64,000 bases of DNA from Zhongshania sp. (GCF_029212375.1 NZ_JARGNU010000001.1:1-64000); one strand, 5' to 3'; positions 8,255-17,482 are shown, counted from the first letter of the stretch. Program-made: numbers and translations. The notes: generated from the sequence alone by a model not told the origin.

Positions 8255-9217
8255 TTGTATGCAACGGATTTTTTCATGGCTTTAGGATCTTCTCCTGCTC
8301 AGCGCTTCGTGTTGTTTCAATCTTTGTATCAGGCCAGTCAGTCCGGTGACAATAATTGGGATCAGGTGGTTGCGCTGTTGAGCAAGGGGCAGCGCACTGC
8401 CCAGCGGGCGCAGCTCGACGAGCTGGCCGAGCAGTTTGCCAGTGGCCAGCGCATCGTGCTCGCCGAATTGCGCGATGGCGGCATGTTTACCCGCTGGGAG
8501 CTGCAGTTTATGCAGCTCGGTTTGGCGGTGGGAAATTTGGCAAAAATCTATTTGCGCTTGGCCGAGCACTACCGTTTGCTGGCGGAATTTCGTCGCAATC
8601 TGCGCCGTCAGCTATGGCTGCCGCTAGCTATTGTTCTGCTTGTGGCTTGCGCATTGCCCTTGCTGTGGCTGAGTCGCGGGCTTATGGCGGGAGATGAAGC
8701 GCTGAATGTTGCCCTTGCATCTTTACTGCCTCTGCTCGCCGTGTATGGTTTGCTAAAAGCCTTGCAATACTCGGCGCCCTTGCAAACCCTTTGCCTGCGT
8801 ATAAGTTATCGTTTGCCGGGGGTGGGGCGCGCACTGAGCCAGTATCAGAGTTATCACTATATGAATCATTTGGCCGACTGTATTGGCGCCGGTTTTTCGC
8901 TGCCTCAAGCCTTAAAGCAGTCGGCTAGGCGATTGCCGGACGCGCCGATCAATGGGCGTTATTATAAGTTGGCCAGTGACGTTGAAGCGGGGGGGCGATT
9001 TTCTAGCGCCTTGCTTAGTAGTGGAATTCTGAGCGGGGTGGCCATGCCGTCGACCTCGGAAATGCTAGATGCCAAACAGGTGCCAGCCCTATTGGGCTTG
9101 GCGATACATCGGGTGTGTGAGGAGCAATTGGTGTTTTGGGCGGGTAGCTTGCCGTGGTTACTGCTGGGCTTGCTACCCTATATGGTTGTGCTTAATGCAT
9201 GGTTTCTCGGGCGCTAA
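8255..9217 (+). CDS. orphan GspF/PilC-like membrane protein
   Basis: This is a 320-aa protein resembling the inner-membrane platform of type II secretion and type IV pili. A cytosolic helical domain (about residues 10-125, with RFVLFQSLY and QFMQLGLAVGNLAKIYLRLAEHY) precedes two membrane segments (about 125-175), a second T2SSF-like domain (YHYMNHLADCIGAGFSLPQALKQS) and a C-terminal membrane segment. The open frame begins with TTG 8255; an ATG at 8276 (MALGSSPAQRF) is an equally good start and neither has a strong ribosome site. No ATPase, pseudopilin or secretin gene is near it, so its partners are unknown. Confidence 0.75.
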   Translation: MYATDFFMALGSSPAQRFVLFQSLYQASQSGDNNWDQVVALLSKGQRTAQRAQLDELAEQFASGQRIVLAELRDGGMFTRWELQFMQLGLAVGNLAKIYLRLAEHYRLLAEFRRNLRRQLWLPLAIVLLVACALPLLWLSRGLMAGDEALNVALASLLPLLAVYGLLKALQYSAPLQTLCLRISYRLPGVGRALSQYQSYHYMNHLADCIGAGFSLPQALKQSARRLPDAPINGRYYKLASDVEAGGRFSSALLSSGILSGVAMPSTSEMLDAKQVPALLGLAIHRVCEEQLVFWAGSLPWLLLGLLPYMVVLNAWFLGR

Positions 9218-9380
9218 GTTTTTCCAGTTCTTCAATATAGTGGCGACGTCCTGATAGTTCACGCTCAATTGCAAAGCGTTCGGAATTATCTTGCCACTCG
9301 GCGTTTTTTAGCAGTTCCCAAAGTTTGCGGCTGCATAAGTTTTTTACATTCACATCGTTATTTTGTTTGTTCATCATCAT
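9192..9380 (-). CDS. small hypothetical protein
   Basis: This is a 62-aa charged, helical protein beginning MMMNKQNNDV, with KLWELLKNAEW and ERFAIERELSGRRHYIEELEKL. A GGAGA motif lies directly upstream of the three tandem ATG codons. Its 3' end overlaps the end of the GspF-like gene by 26 bp on the opposite strand. It is soluble, without Cys clusters beyond one Cys, and I recognise no family. The regular amphipathic pattern and ribosome site make it more likely real than chance. Confidence 0.55.
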   Translation of the reverse strand: MMMNKQNNDVNVKNLCSRKLWELLKNAEWQDNSERFAIERELSGRRHYIEELEKLSARETMH

Positions 9381-10001
9381 TCTCCATTGCGCCGTCTGCG
9401 CCTTCTTCCTTTGTCATTCGTGGTTACTAATTGTTGCTGCTGCTTGCCACTATCGCTGTTGCAAATGACAGGGGTATGACAGCTTTTCGTTTTTGACAAT
9501 TTTTTTGTGAGTATGCCGCCGCGAATTTTTAGGCTTTAAACTAAAGCGAATTCTTAGATCGCGAGGTGTTGTTGCTCACCGAATAAATTGTCTGGTTTTG
9601 CCGATTTGACCTGCTGTTTCAGGTCATTGATCTGGTGTCAGTTCGCAAGCGGGCATAACTGCGGGCTTGCTAGCTGCTTTTCCGTACGTGGGTGTTTACT
9701 ACGCGGTAAAAGCTAATCCTGATACGACTAATCTCAACTATTGATCGGACACATTGAAGCTAGCAAAGTTCAGGCCAGTTGGCAATTATTATTTTTTTGT
9801 ACACGGAAAATCGGTGATTTAGCCGTTTATTTTAAAGAAAATGGGCCTAATAGCTGGCAACTACCGCTAATTATTGGCGTTTCTTTATGTGTGGGGTGTT
9901 TTCATCTGAAATGGGGTGAATTGCCAGTCTGCACAATTAATTGTTTGGTGTGCACCGTAATGGTGCTCTTTTTAGGCTCTGGGAATTCTATGTCTGGGGG
10001 T
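9381..10001. other. 621-bp gap without a convincing gene
   Basis: I find no supported gene here. A 96-codon plus-strand frame (9741-10031, TTG start) has poor composition and no ribosome site. A short palindrome, TGACCTG (9607-9613) and CAGGTCA (9620-9626) with a 6-nt loop, is present and might be an operator or chance. Base composition is more AT-rich than in the flanking genes. Confidence 0.6.
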
Positions 10002-10739
10002 TTAGTCCTCTGGCGCTTGATAAAGCAATAATGCGCTCGCAGCGGCGGCCAGTAGCTGGGCTTCGTCTGCGCCGAGTGCGTTGTGTAACCACACGCGTCC
10101 TTGGTCGATGGTTTCCACCGCGGCGAGGATTTGCTGATTGCGGCTAATTTGGTAGCCGATCACGCCCATGTTAATACTGCTGTTATTTGCGCTGTGGATG
10201 CTGTGTATGTGGTAGCTGGCGTCGTTGCTGTAGAGGGCGCCGCGGCGGTGCGTTTCACCGCCGCGCTGCCCCATGGCAATATGCCACTGCGGGCTGGTGT
10301 TATCGCGCTTGATTTCACAGCCGAAGCGGTTTTCTGCGGCCAGTAACCAGCTCCATTCTCCGCGTTGCGCACTGCCAAAATTCAGTGATTCGCTATTGTT
10401 TTGATGTTGGCAGTCGATGCGCTGTTGCTCGCCGCGAGGTCCTTGCAAGGTGTAGCGAAAGCCGCCGTGGCGGTCGCTGCTTTTGTAGTTGGCAATTTGG
10501 AGTTCGTTGCTACTATCCCAGTCGCGGTCGACAACATCGGTGTGATAGGGGCCAAAGTTAAGCCGTTGGCGAATTAGCAGGCCCTGTCTGCCGGTGACCG
10601 GATAGACGTCAGCATTCGCGCTGAACGCTGGGTCGAGGTCTATGCTTAAGGCCGTGCATGCGCTAAGCAAAAGTGCAGTGAAACCCAGTAGTACTTTGCG
10701 CTTCAAGTTACTTATCTCGCTTAGCGATGTCGTGGCCAT
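10002..10739 (-). CDS. putative lipoprotein, unknown function
   Basis: This is a 245-aa protein with a signal peptide ending in lipobox LLSAC (Cys near residue 28) after a short basic N-terminus. The mature part looks beta-rich with several Trp and Asn and no recognisable catalytic motif; two Cys (near CQH and GCEIK) could form a disulfide. It starts 12 nt after the stop of the upstream PLP decarboxylase on the same strand, so it is probably co-transcribed with it. The start is uncertain because no strong ribosome site is visible; a later TTG is possible. Confidence 0.72.
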   Translation of the reverse strand: MATTSLSEISNLKRKVLLGFTALLLSACTALSIDLDPAFSANADVYPVTGRQGLLIRQRLNFGPYHTDVVDRDWDSSNELQIANYKSSDRHGGFRYTLQGPRGEQQRIDCQHQNNSESLNFGSAQRGEWSWLLAAENRFGCEIKRDNTSPQWHIAMGQRGGETHRRGALYSNDASYHIHSIHSANNSSINMGVIGYQISRNQQILAAVETIDQGRVWLHNALGADEAQLLAAAASALLLYQAPED

Positions 10740-10751
10740 ATTGTTGCTCAG

Positions 10752-13010
10752 TTATGCTTCGTCAATAACCGCGTCGACAAAGTAATGGTCGATGCCATTC
10801 ACTTTCTCTTTAACCAAGCCGTGGCAGTCGGTTTCAAAGCCTGGGAAGCGGGAGTTAAAGTCGCGCACAAATTGCAGGTAGCGGACAATAATATTATTGA
10901 AGCGCTCGCCGGGAATGAGTAGCGGAATGCCTGGTGGGTAGGGCGTTACCAGCATGGCGGTAATGCGGCCTTCCAGCTCATCTATGGGGACGCGCTCAAC
11001 CTTGCGGTGAGACATTTTGGCCCATGCGTCGGCGGGGATCATTGCCGCTTCCATTTCCGAGAGATACATCTCGGTGGTGATTCGCGCAAGATCGTACTCT
11101 TTATATACATTGTGAATGTCGCTACACAAATCGCGCAGACCAATTTTCTCGTATTTTGGGAATTTAGCGGCGAACTGAGGCATTACCCGCCACAGTGGTA
11201 GGTTCTGGTCGTAGTCGTCTTTAAATTGCTGGAGCTCGGTCACCATCGAGTTCCAGCGGCCCTTGGTGATGCCGATGGTGAACATGATGAAGAAGGAGTA
11301 CATGCCGGTTTTTTCGATGATAATACCGTGTTCAGCTAAATACTTGCTGACGATAGAGGCGGGAATACCGATGTCATCGAAATTGCCGTCAACATCCAAG
11401 CCAGGGGTAATAATGGTCGCCTTGATCGGGTCCAGCATATTAAAGCCAGACTCGATATTGCCAAAGCCGTGCCAGCGGTCGTCGGAGTGAATAACCCAGT
11501 CGTCACGGTCGCCAATGCCTTCTTCAGCCAATACTTCCGGCCCCCAAACCCGGAACCACCAATCGTCGCCGTAATCGGCGTCGACCTTGCGCATAGCGCG
11601 GCGGAAATCCAGCGCTTCCATAATGGATTCGTCAACTAGGGCTGTGCCGCCAGGTGCTTCCATCATAGCCGCAGCCACGTCGCATGAGGCGATAATGGCG
11701 TACTGGGGGCTAGTGGATGAGTGCATTAAATACGACTCATTGAAACGGTGGGTGTCGAGTTTACGCTGGGTGCCGTCTTGGACCAGAATCTGCGATGCTT
11801 GAGAAAGGCCCGCCAAGAGCTTATGGGTAGACTGGGTGGCAAATACTAGGGTGTCGTCGGAGCGCGGGCGACCGGCGCCGATGGCGTGCATATTGTGATA
11901 GAAACTGTGAAAGGCGGCATGGGGCAGCCAGGCTTCGTCAAAATGCAAGGTGTCGATGGTGGAGTCGAGAATGTCTTTGATTTCTTCGACGTTATACACA
12001 ATCCCGTCGTAGGTGCTCTGAGTAATGGTTAGAATACGCGGTTTTTTGTCTTCGGCGTGGCGAGCAAAGGGGTGATCTTCAATCTTTTTGCGAATCGCTG
12101 CGGGATCAAATTCGCTCTTTGGAATTGGGCCGATAATCCCGTAATGATTGCGGGTTGGCATTAAGAACACCGGAATCGCGCCGGTCATAATAATACTGTG
12201 CAATATCGACTTATGGCAGTTGCGGTCAACTACGACTATGTCGCCAGGGGCAACGGTGGAGTGCCATACCACTTTGTTTGAGGTCGAGGTGCCGTTGGTC
12301 ACAAAGAACAGGTGGTCGCAGCCAAATATGCGGGCGGCATTGTTCTCGCTGGCGCTAACGGGGCCGGTGTGGTCGAGTAACTGACCGAGCTCTTCAACTG
12401 CGTTACACACGTCGGCGCGGAGCAGGTTCTCACCAAAGAACTGGTGGAACATTTGCCCAACGGGGCTTTTTAAGAAGGCAACGCCGCCAGAGTGACCGGG
12501 GCAGTGCCATGAATAGGAGCTGTCGCTGGCGTAATTCATTAATGCTTGGAAGAACGGCGGTGCGAGGGCCGACAGGTATTTATTGGCCTCGCGAATAATG
12601 TGCCGCGCCACAAAGTCTGGGGTGTCTTCAAACATGTGAATGAAACCGTGCAATTCGCGCAGGATTTCATTGGGAATATGGCGCGAGGTGCGGGTTTCAC
12701 CGTAGAGAAACACCGGAATGTCGGTGTTGCGTTGGCGCACGGCGGTCATAAATTGGCCGATAGATTCTAGCGCTTGGCTCACGGTTTCGTCGCTGCCGTC
12801 GCCAAACTCTTCGTCGTCGATCGACAAAATAAAGCAGGAGGCGCGACTCGCCTGTTGTGCAAAGGCGGTAAGGTCGCCGTAGCTGGTCAAACCGATGACT
12901 TCCATGCCCTCTTTGCTAATGGCGTCGGCGAGGTCGCGGATGCCGGAGCCAGAGATATTTTCTGAGCGAAAATCTTCGTCAATGATGACGACGGGGAAAC
13001 GAAATTTCAT
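10752..13010 (-). CDS. Orn/Lys/Arg decarboxylase family, PLP fold I (PA1818-like)
   Basis: This is a 752-aa biosynthetic-type basic amino-acid decarboxylase. It has an N-terminal response-regulator-like wing domain (about 1-130), a PLP core with THKLL in which Lys397 should bind PLP, HFDEAW upstream of it, GTSTSNKVVWH for the phosphate, and a C-terminal domain with YPPGIPLLIPGE. From memory it aligns closely along its length with the Pseudomonas PA1818 lysine/arginine decarboxylase group. With speD and speE just upstream it could supply cadaverine, or agmatine/putrescine for spermidine; sequence alone does not settle the substrate. Confidence 0.9.
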   Translation of the reverse strand: MKFRFPVVIIDEDFRSENISGSGIRDLADAISKEGMEVIGLTSYGDLTAFAQQASRASCFILSIDDEEFGDGSDETVSQALESIGQFMTAVRQRNTDIPVFLYGETRTSRHIPNEILRELHGFIHMFEDTPDFVARHIIREANKYLSALAPPFFQALMNYASDSSYSWHCPGHSGGVAFLKSPVGQMFHQFFGENLLRADVCNAVEELGQLLDHTGPVSASENNAARIFGCDHLFFVTNGTSTSNKVVWHSTVAPGDIVVVDRNCHKSILHSIIMTGAIPVFLMPTRNHYGIIGPIPKSEFDPAAIRKKIEDHPFARHAEDKKPRILTITQSTYDGIVYNVEEIKDILDSTIDTLHFDEAWLPHAAFHSFYHNMHAIGAGRPRSDDTLVFATQSTHKLLAGLSQASQILVQDGTQRKLDTHRFNESYLMHSSTSPQYAIIASCDVAAAMMEAPGGTALVDESIMEALDFRRAMRKVDADYGDDWWFRVWGPEVLAEEGIGDRDDWVIHSDDRWHGFGNIESGFNMLDPIKATIITPGLDVDGNFDDIGIPASIVSKYLAEHGIIIEKTGMYSFFIMFTIGITKGRWNSMVTELQQFKDDYDQNLPLWRVMPQFAAKFPKYEKIGLRDLCSDIHNVYKEYDLARITTEMYLSEMEAAMIPADAWAKMSHRKVERVPIDELEGRITAMLVTPYPPGIPLLIPGERFNNIIVRYLQFVRDFNSRFPGFETDCHGLVKEKVNGIDHYFVDAVIDEA

Positions 13011-13039
13011 TTATACGGCCATTGTTGGTGTTGGCTTTT

Positions 13040-13056
13040 CTCGGAGAATCTCCGAG
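13040..13056. promoter_or_regulatory. 17-bp palindrome upstream of the decarboxylase
   Basis: CTCGGAGA and TCTCCGAG flank a single central base. It ends 30 bp before the decarboxylase start on the minus strand, so it is placed to be a regulator site or a 5'-UTR hairpin. No matching copy was noticed elsewhere in the window. Confidence 0.5.
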
Positions 13057-13256
13057 TCCTATCGCACAGCTTAATGAGTCAAGCTTGCTGCGCGGCTTTG
13101 TAATATCGCTTTTGACAGTGGTAATGATATTACTTTATTGACTGCCTACCCTAACAATAATCCATGACAGCTGTCAGTCAAATCGGGCTTATTTTGACGG
13201 ATAAGACGGACGGACGCACGGAAAGTTTTTTGTGGGGTTGTTTTCTGAAGTTGGGC

Positions 13257-13289
13257 CTTTACCCGCCAGAGTGTGCTTGGCGGGTAAAG
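13257..13289 (-). terminator. hairpin at the end of speE
   Basis: An 11-bp perfect stem (CTTTACCCGCC 13257-13267, GGCGGGTAAAG 13279-13289) lies directly after the speE stop on the minus strand. No U-tract follows, so termination is likely weak, rho-assisted or absent; mRNA 3'-end protection is an alternative. Confidence 0.5.
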
Positions 13290-13291
13290 CC

Positions 13292-14140
13292 TCAGTTGAT
13301 GCTTTCTAGCAAATACTGAGGAAGCGCAAATGCGCCGATATGCAGGGCAGGATTGTAGTAGCGGGTTTTAATGCCGCTGGCTGCAAACCGTGCTTGCAGC
13401 GTGTTTAAGTCTTGGCTGCGAGCGCTTGGCTCATTGCTGGCCCAGGCAAAGGTCATAATGCCGCCAACATAGCTTGGCACCGCCGCTGCGTAAAACGCCG
13501 TGTCGCTAAACAGTGGCGACAGACGCTGGTGGCTGGTGCTAACTTCATCGGGTTGCATAAACGCCACGCCATTCTGGGCAGCAAAAATACCGCCGGGCTT
13601 CAGGCAGCGCTTAATCCCTTCGTAAAACGGCGAGGTAAATAATACTTCGCCGGGGCCGATGGGGTCGGTGCTGTCAGACAGAATCACGTCAAACTGGCGG
13701 TCGCATTGCTTAACAAAGTCGATGCCGTCGCCAATCACAATTTCAGCGCGGGAATTTTCATAGGCGCCAGCCGAGTGGTTGGGCAGGTACTTAACGCACA
13801 TATCAATAACGGCTTGGTCAATTTCAACCTGCACGGCGCTTTCTACTTCGGGGTGCTTGAGCACTTCGCGAAGTAAGCCGCCGTCGCCGCCGCCAATAAT
13901 CAGCACATTTTTGGCATTGCCATGGGCAAATAGTGGGGTGTGAGCCAGCATTTCGTGGTAAATGAATTCATCGCGTTCGGTGGTTTGAATAATCCCATCG
14001 AGCGCCATGACCCGACCAAAACTGCCGGATTCAAATATAATCAAATGCTGATGTTCGGTCTTGCTTTCAAACAAGACCTCGCGAATATGAAAACCTTGGT
14101 GGTAGTCGCCGTGGAGGGTTTCGTTAAACCACTCAGACAT
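13292..14140 (-). CDS. speE: spermidine synthase
   Basis: SpeE transfers aminopropyl from decarboxylated AdoMet to putrescine. The sequence has the N-terminal beta domain ([15 protein letters not shown]), the [14 protein letters not shown] nucleotide-binding loop, and [15 protein letters not shown] with the catalytic Asp residues. About 282 aa is normal. An open frame extends to 14176, but the ATG at 14140 gives the standard N-terminus with GGGAGA upstream. The start overlaps the end of speD by 8 bp, which implies coupled translation. Confidence 0.95.
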   Translation of the reverse strand: MSEWFNETLHGDYHQGFHIREVLFESKTEHQHLIIFESGSFGRVMALDGIIQTTERDEFIYHEMLAHTPLFAHGNAKNVLIIGGGDGGLLREVLKHPEVESAVQVEIDQAVIDMCVKYLPNHSAGAYENSRAEIVIGDGIDFVKQCDRQFDVILSDSTDPIGPGEVLFTSPFYEGIKRCLKPGGIFAAQNGVAFMQPDEVSTSHQRLSPLFSDTAFYAAAVPSYVGGIMTFAWASNEPSARSQDLNTLQARFAASGIKTRYYNPALHIGAFALPQYLLESIN

Positions 14141-14588
14141 CGTCCATTCTCCCGCGCAGGTTTTCGCCCACCTCAATACGAGACGGTGAAAAGGCCTTTT
14201 GCAGGATCTCTACAGCCAATTCTGGTTTTGCGTCGCCGCACATGAAAACATCAAATGCAGCGTAGTCGCGCTCTGGCCAAGTGTGCACGCTAATGTGTGA
14301 CTCGGCTAATACGGCAACTCCAGAGATTCCACCGTTTGGGGTGAAATGATGCATATGAATATGCAACAGCGTTGCACCACATTCATTGACACAGTCAATA
14401 AAGGCTTTTTCCATACGGGGGAGTTCGTCGAGGTGGGAAGCGCCCCACAGATCGATAATTAAATGCGTTCCAGCGTAAGCTACGCCGTCACGGATAATGA
14501 AGTGGTCGAGATTTTCGTCGGACTGTGTAATCGGGTTACACGTGGCAGCGCCGGCCTCCAAAGAAGGCATATGATCTAGGCTTTTCAT
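14133..14588 (-). CDS. speD: S-adenosylmethionine decarboxylase proenzyme
   Basis: This is a pyruvoyl-dependent AdoMet decarboxylase providing the aminopropyl donor for Spe[13 protein letters not shown] places the self-cleavage site at Glu96-Ser97, with Ser97 becoming the pyruvoyl group. The 151-aa length matches the short single-domain bacterial type with an N-terminal extension. The ATG at 14588 is 11 nt from GGAGG, a longer gap than usual, while another ATG (14595) is only 4 nt from it and opens a 19-codon overlapping frame. Confidence 0.93.
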   Translation of the reverse strand: MKSLDHMPSLEAGAATCNPITQSDENLDHFIIRDGVAYAGTHLIIDLWGASHLDELPRMEKAFIDCVNECGATLLHIHMHHFTPNGGISGVAVLAESHISVHTWPERDYAAFDVFMCGDAKPELAVEILQKAFSPSRIEVGENLRGRMDDV

Positions 14589-14595
14589 TTAGCAT
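14536..14595 (-). CDS. possible 19-codon leader frame overlapping speD
   Basis: ATG at 14595-14593 opens a frame reading [19 protein letters not shown] and stops at 14538-14536, overlapping the first 53 bases of speD in another frame. The only good ribosome site (GGAGG, 14604-14600) lies 4 nt before this ATG and 11 nt before the speD ATG. It could be chance, or a short upstream frame that tunes speD translation. Confidence 0.25.
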   Translation of the reverse strand: MLNEKPRSYAFFGGRRCHV

Positions 14596-14802
14596 AAATC
14601 CTCCGCATAGGTGAAAGAGCCGGCGATTTAAACGTGTTTTACCCCAAATAGCAATAAAAAATCCTGTTAAAATCCCCGTGCTGGCCATTTGCCAAAGTCA
14701 TTGAAGGGCTTAAGGTTTTATCACTTTCCGGCGCTGGCTTGCGGGTGGTAAATCAGGGCATAGTAGTCGACTGTTTGTGGAAACATATAAGGAGTCTGCG
14801 CC

Positions 14803-15447
14803 ATGAGTATTTTTGATCGCCACCGCACGCCAGCCGTCATCCCCACCGCAGAGCAAGCGCTGCCCGGCCGCAGCGAGAAAATGCCGGTGCCAGCCGAGCA
14901 CACGGTGTTAAAAACCCCAATGGTTGGGCCATTCCCAGCCGACTTTCAGCAACTGGTGTTTGGCCTTGGTTGTTTTTGGGGCGCAGAGCGAAAGTTTTGG
15001 CAGCAAGCTGGGGTGTATACCACGGCAGTTGGCTATTGCGGCGGCTACACCCCGAATCCGAGCTACCACGAAGTGTGTTCGGGCATGACCGGCCACAACG
15101 AGGTAGTGTTGGTGGTGTTTGACCCCGCAATAATCAGTGCGAAAAAATTGCTGACCGTGTTTTGGGAGAGCCACAATCCGACTGAGGGTATGCGTCAGGG
15201 CAACGATATTGGCACCCAATACCGCTCGGGTATTTATTGCTCAGACGAAGCCCAGTTGGCATTGGCAAAAGCCTCCGCCGAGCAATATCAACAAGCGCTA
15301 AGTAAAGCTGGCTTGCCAGAAATTAGCACCGAAATTGTAATGGCCGCTGAGTTTTATTACGCCGAAGACTATCACCAGCAGTATTTAGACAAGAATCCGG
15401 GCGGCTATTGCGGTTTGGGTGGCACAGGGGTGAGTTGCCCGCTGTAG
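14803..15447 (+). CDS. msrA: peptide-methionine (S)-S-oxide reductase
   Basis: MsrA repairs oxidised methionine. The catalytic GCFWGAE motif has Cys57 as nucleophile; [17 protein letters not shown] and the C-terminal [12 protein letters not shown] carry the resolving cysteines. The 214 aa include a 50-residue N-terminal extension, as in E. coli MsrA, with the usual HTV..TPM segment. AAGGAG lies 8 nt before the ATG. It is transcribed away from speD and converges on the GNAT-nitrilase gene. Confidence 0.95.
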   Translation: MSIFDRHRTPAVIPTAEQALPGRSEKMPVPAEHTVLKTPMVGPFPADFQQLVFGLGCFWGAERKFWQQAGVYTTAVGYCGGYTPNPSYHEVCSGMTGHNEVVLVVFDPAIISAKKLLTVFWESHNPTEGMRQGNDIGTQYRSGIYCSDEAQLALAKASAEQYQQALSKAGLPEISTEIVMAAEFYYAEDYHQQYLDKNPGGYCGLGGTGVSCPL

Positions 15448-15454
15448 TGAGATT

Positions 15455-15477
15455 CGTCCGACGTTAGACGTCGGACG
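15455..15477. terminator. 10-bp hairpin between convergent genes
   Basis: CGTCCGACGT (15455-15464) and ACGTCGGACG (15468-15477) pair perfectly around a TAG loop, 8 bp after the msrA stop and 9 bp before the end of the opposite gene. There is no T-run, but the position suggests it serves as a transcription end for one or both genes. Confidence 0.5.
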
Positions 15478-15485
15478 TCTGACGA

Positions 15486-17072
15486 TTAGTTACCCCGCCA
15501 TTTGGTCTGATATAGATCGTGACGACGATCCCGCAAGTTCTGCACGGTGCCGCTATTGCGGGCGACTCTCAGTGCTTCTGGCCGTAAATCGGCAATGGCC
15601 ACGGTTTCCACGTTGGGGGTGGTGTCGGCGGCGATGCCGTCACGGGCAAAGTGGAAATCGCAGGGGGTGAGAATACAGCTCTGAGCGTATTGAATGTCCA
15701 TATTGGCGACATTGGGTAAGTTGCCGACGTTGCCCGACATAACCACGTACACCTGATTCTCCACAGCGCGAGCTTGGCAGCAGTAGCGCACCCGCATATA
15801 GCTTTGGCGCTCGTCGGTGCAGAAGGGCACGAATAGAATTTCTGCACCCTGATCTACCAGGTGGCGGGCCAGCTCGGGAAATTCGGAGTCGTAGCAAATT
15901 AACACGCCAATGGGGCCGCAGTCGGTGTCGATAACTTGCAGTTCATTACCGCCTTCAATATTCCACCAGTACACCTCACTTGGTGTGGGGTGGATTTTGG
16001 CCTGCTCGTCAACTCGGCCATCGCGGTGGAAGACGTAGGAGATATTTTCCACGCGGCCATTGGCCACGCGGGTGGGGTGGGAGCCGCCGATGATATTGAT
16101 GTTGTAGCGCACTGCCAAATCTTGCATGGCCTCAACATAGCGCGGTGTGTATTTTGTTAGGGCTTCTATCGATTGAATCGGGGTTAATTCCTGATCTTCA
16201 ATCGACAGTAATTGCAGGGTGATTAATTCGGGGAAGACCACGAAATCACCTTTGTAGTCGGCAACCACGTCTACAAAGTATTCTATGAACGACATGAATT
16301 CAGTGAAGGACTGCACGCGACGCTGCATATACTGCACGGTGCCAACCCGCACGGTGTCGGGTTGACGGCCGCCGTGGCGTTTGGTGTGGGCGGCGGCAGC
16401 GGCAGTTTCAACCTTGGGATTATTCCACACAAGATGCACGCCGTAGCCCAGCGAATCTTTGTCGGTGCTTAAGTAATTTGGCACCAAATCGATTACTTCA
16501 AAATCGTTATGGAGCTGGAACGATAGCACTGGATCGCGAGTTTTTTGGGTAACGACGGCGTCTAGGTAGTTTGCAGCGCTGCCGTATTTTTTCATGCGCT
16601 TTGACAAGCTGGGCAGGCGGCCGACAAAGACAATGCCTTTTAGGCCCAGCGATTCACACAGTTTTTTACGGGCGTTGTAAAGCCGTTGGCCAATGCGATA
16701 GCCGCGCACGCTGCTGTCTACGCAAACCTCCATGCCATACATCCACTCGCCTTCAGGGTCGTGGCGGGTGCCGTAGCCGTTGGCCGTAATCGCCGCCCAG
16801 CTATGGGGCTTTAAGCAGACTTCGCCACTGATCCGGAACGTAGCGCAATAGCCAACTATCTCATCTTCCAAGGTAACAACAAATTTACCTTCACCAAAAT
16901 TATTGAGCTGGCCGCGTAATTCCGCCCGGGTATAGGGGTCGATCCCTGTGCCGTCGTAGACCCGCTTCGACAGCGCGGCAATGGCTGGAATGTCCTTTAT
17001 CATTGCGTTTCTAACCCGCAAAACTTTGCCGGTGGAGGCAATTTTTTTACCACCAGTGGTGTTTTTGGCCAT
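15486..17072 (-). CDS. GNAT acetyltransferase-nitrilase fusion
   Basis: This 528-aa protein joins an N-terminal GNAT domain (about residues 17-215, with GYRIGQRLY for acetyl-CoA) to a C-terminal carbon-nitrogen hydrolase domain (about 238-510). The nitrilase triad is visible: Glu in VFPELITL, Lys in AKIHPTPSE and Cys in LICYDSEFPE. Fusions of this layout occur across proteobacteria but their substrates are not established. The gene follows the DUF6489-like gene by 29 nt on the same strand, so the two may be co-transcribed. Confidence 0.92.
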   Translation of the reverse strand: MAKNTTGGKKIASTGKVLRVRNAMIKDIPAIAALSKRVYDGTGIDPYTRAELRGQLNNFGEGKFVVTLEDEIVGYCATFRISGEVCLKPHSWAAITANGYGTRHDPEGEWMYGMEVCVDSSVRGYRIGQRLYNARKKLCESLGLKGIVFVGRLPSLSKRMKKYGSAANYLDAVVTQKTRDPVLSFQLHNDFEVIDLVPNYLSTDKDSLGYGVHLVWNNPKVETAAAAAHTKRHGGRQPDTVRVGTVQYMQRRVQSFTEFMSFIEYFVDVVADYKGDFVVFPELITLQLLSIEDQELTPIQSIEALTKYTPRYVEAMQDLAVRYNINIIGGSHPTRVANGRVENISYVFHRDGRVDEQAKIHPTPSEVYWWNIEGGNELQVIDTDCGPIGVLICYDSEFPELARHLVDQGAEILFVPFCTDERQSYMRVRYCCQARAVENQVYVVMSGNVGNLPNVANMDIQYAQSCILTPCDFHFARDGIAADTTPNVETVAIADLRPEALRVARNSGTVQNLRDRRHDLYQTKWRGN

Positions 17073-17101
17073 GATTTTAACTCTTGATTGGGGCTAGGAG
17101 A

Positions 17102-17482
17102 TTAGTCTTTGTTTTTACTGCTGGCGCTGCGCCGAACTGGGCCGGACTTTACGCTGTCTGCTGCGCCAGAGGTAGTGTTTGCCGTTGTGGTTTTTTCGGT
17201 AGTTTTATCACTATTTGCTGTCGTGCTTGGTTTGTCGCTAGCCGCTTTGTCGGCGGATTTACGGTTGGTCGCCAAGCCGCCCAATGATTTAAGTACTCGC
17301 GCCGATAAGTCGAGGGTTTTCATACCTTCTGTAAAAGCGGTTTTGGCCATGTGTTGGATCATTTCGGTATCGCCTTCGCCAATGCGTTTGTAGACCGCAT
17401 CCCATAATGGCTGGGCGTCTGGCAAGCCGACTAGGCGGCGGGCTTCTTCTGGGCTTATTTCGACTTCGAGATGAATTTTCAT
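17102..17482 (-). CDS. DUF6489-like small protein
   Basis: This is a 126-aa cytoplasmic protein. The N-terminal part (MKIHLEVEISPEEARRLVGLPDAQPLWDA) matches from memory the start of the DUF6489 family; residues about 75-126 are a low-complexity Ser/Thr/Lys tail that resembles the disordered ends of phasin-like proteins. It is probably transcribed with the GNAT-nitrilase gene just downstream. Function is unknown. Confidence 0.75.
   Translation of the reverse strand: MKIHLEVEISPEEARRLVGLPDAQPLWDAVYKRIGEGDTEMIQHMAKTAFTEGMKTLDLSARVLKSLGGLATNRKSADKAASDKPSTTANSDKTTEKTTTANTTSGAADSVKSGPVRRSASSKNKD

Noticed and set aside
9741-10031. 96-codon plus-strand frame with hydrophobic stretches
   Set aside because: TTG start without a ribosome site, odd composition and overlap with the lipoprotein gene end; likely non-coding.
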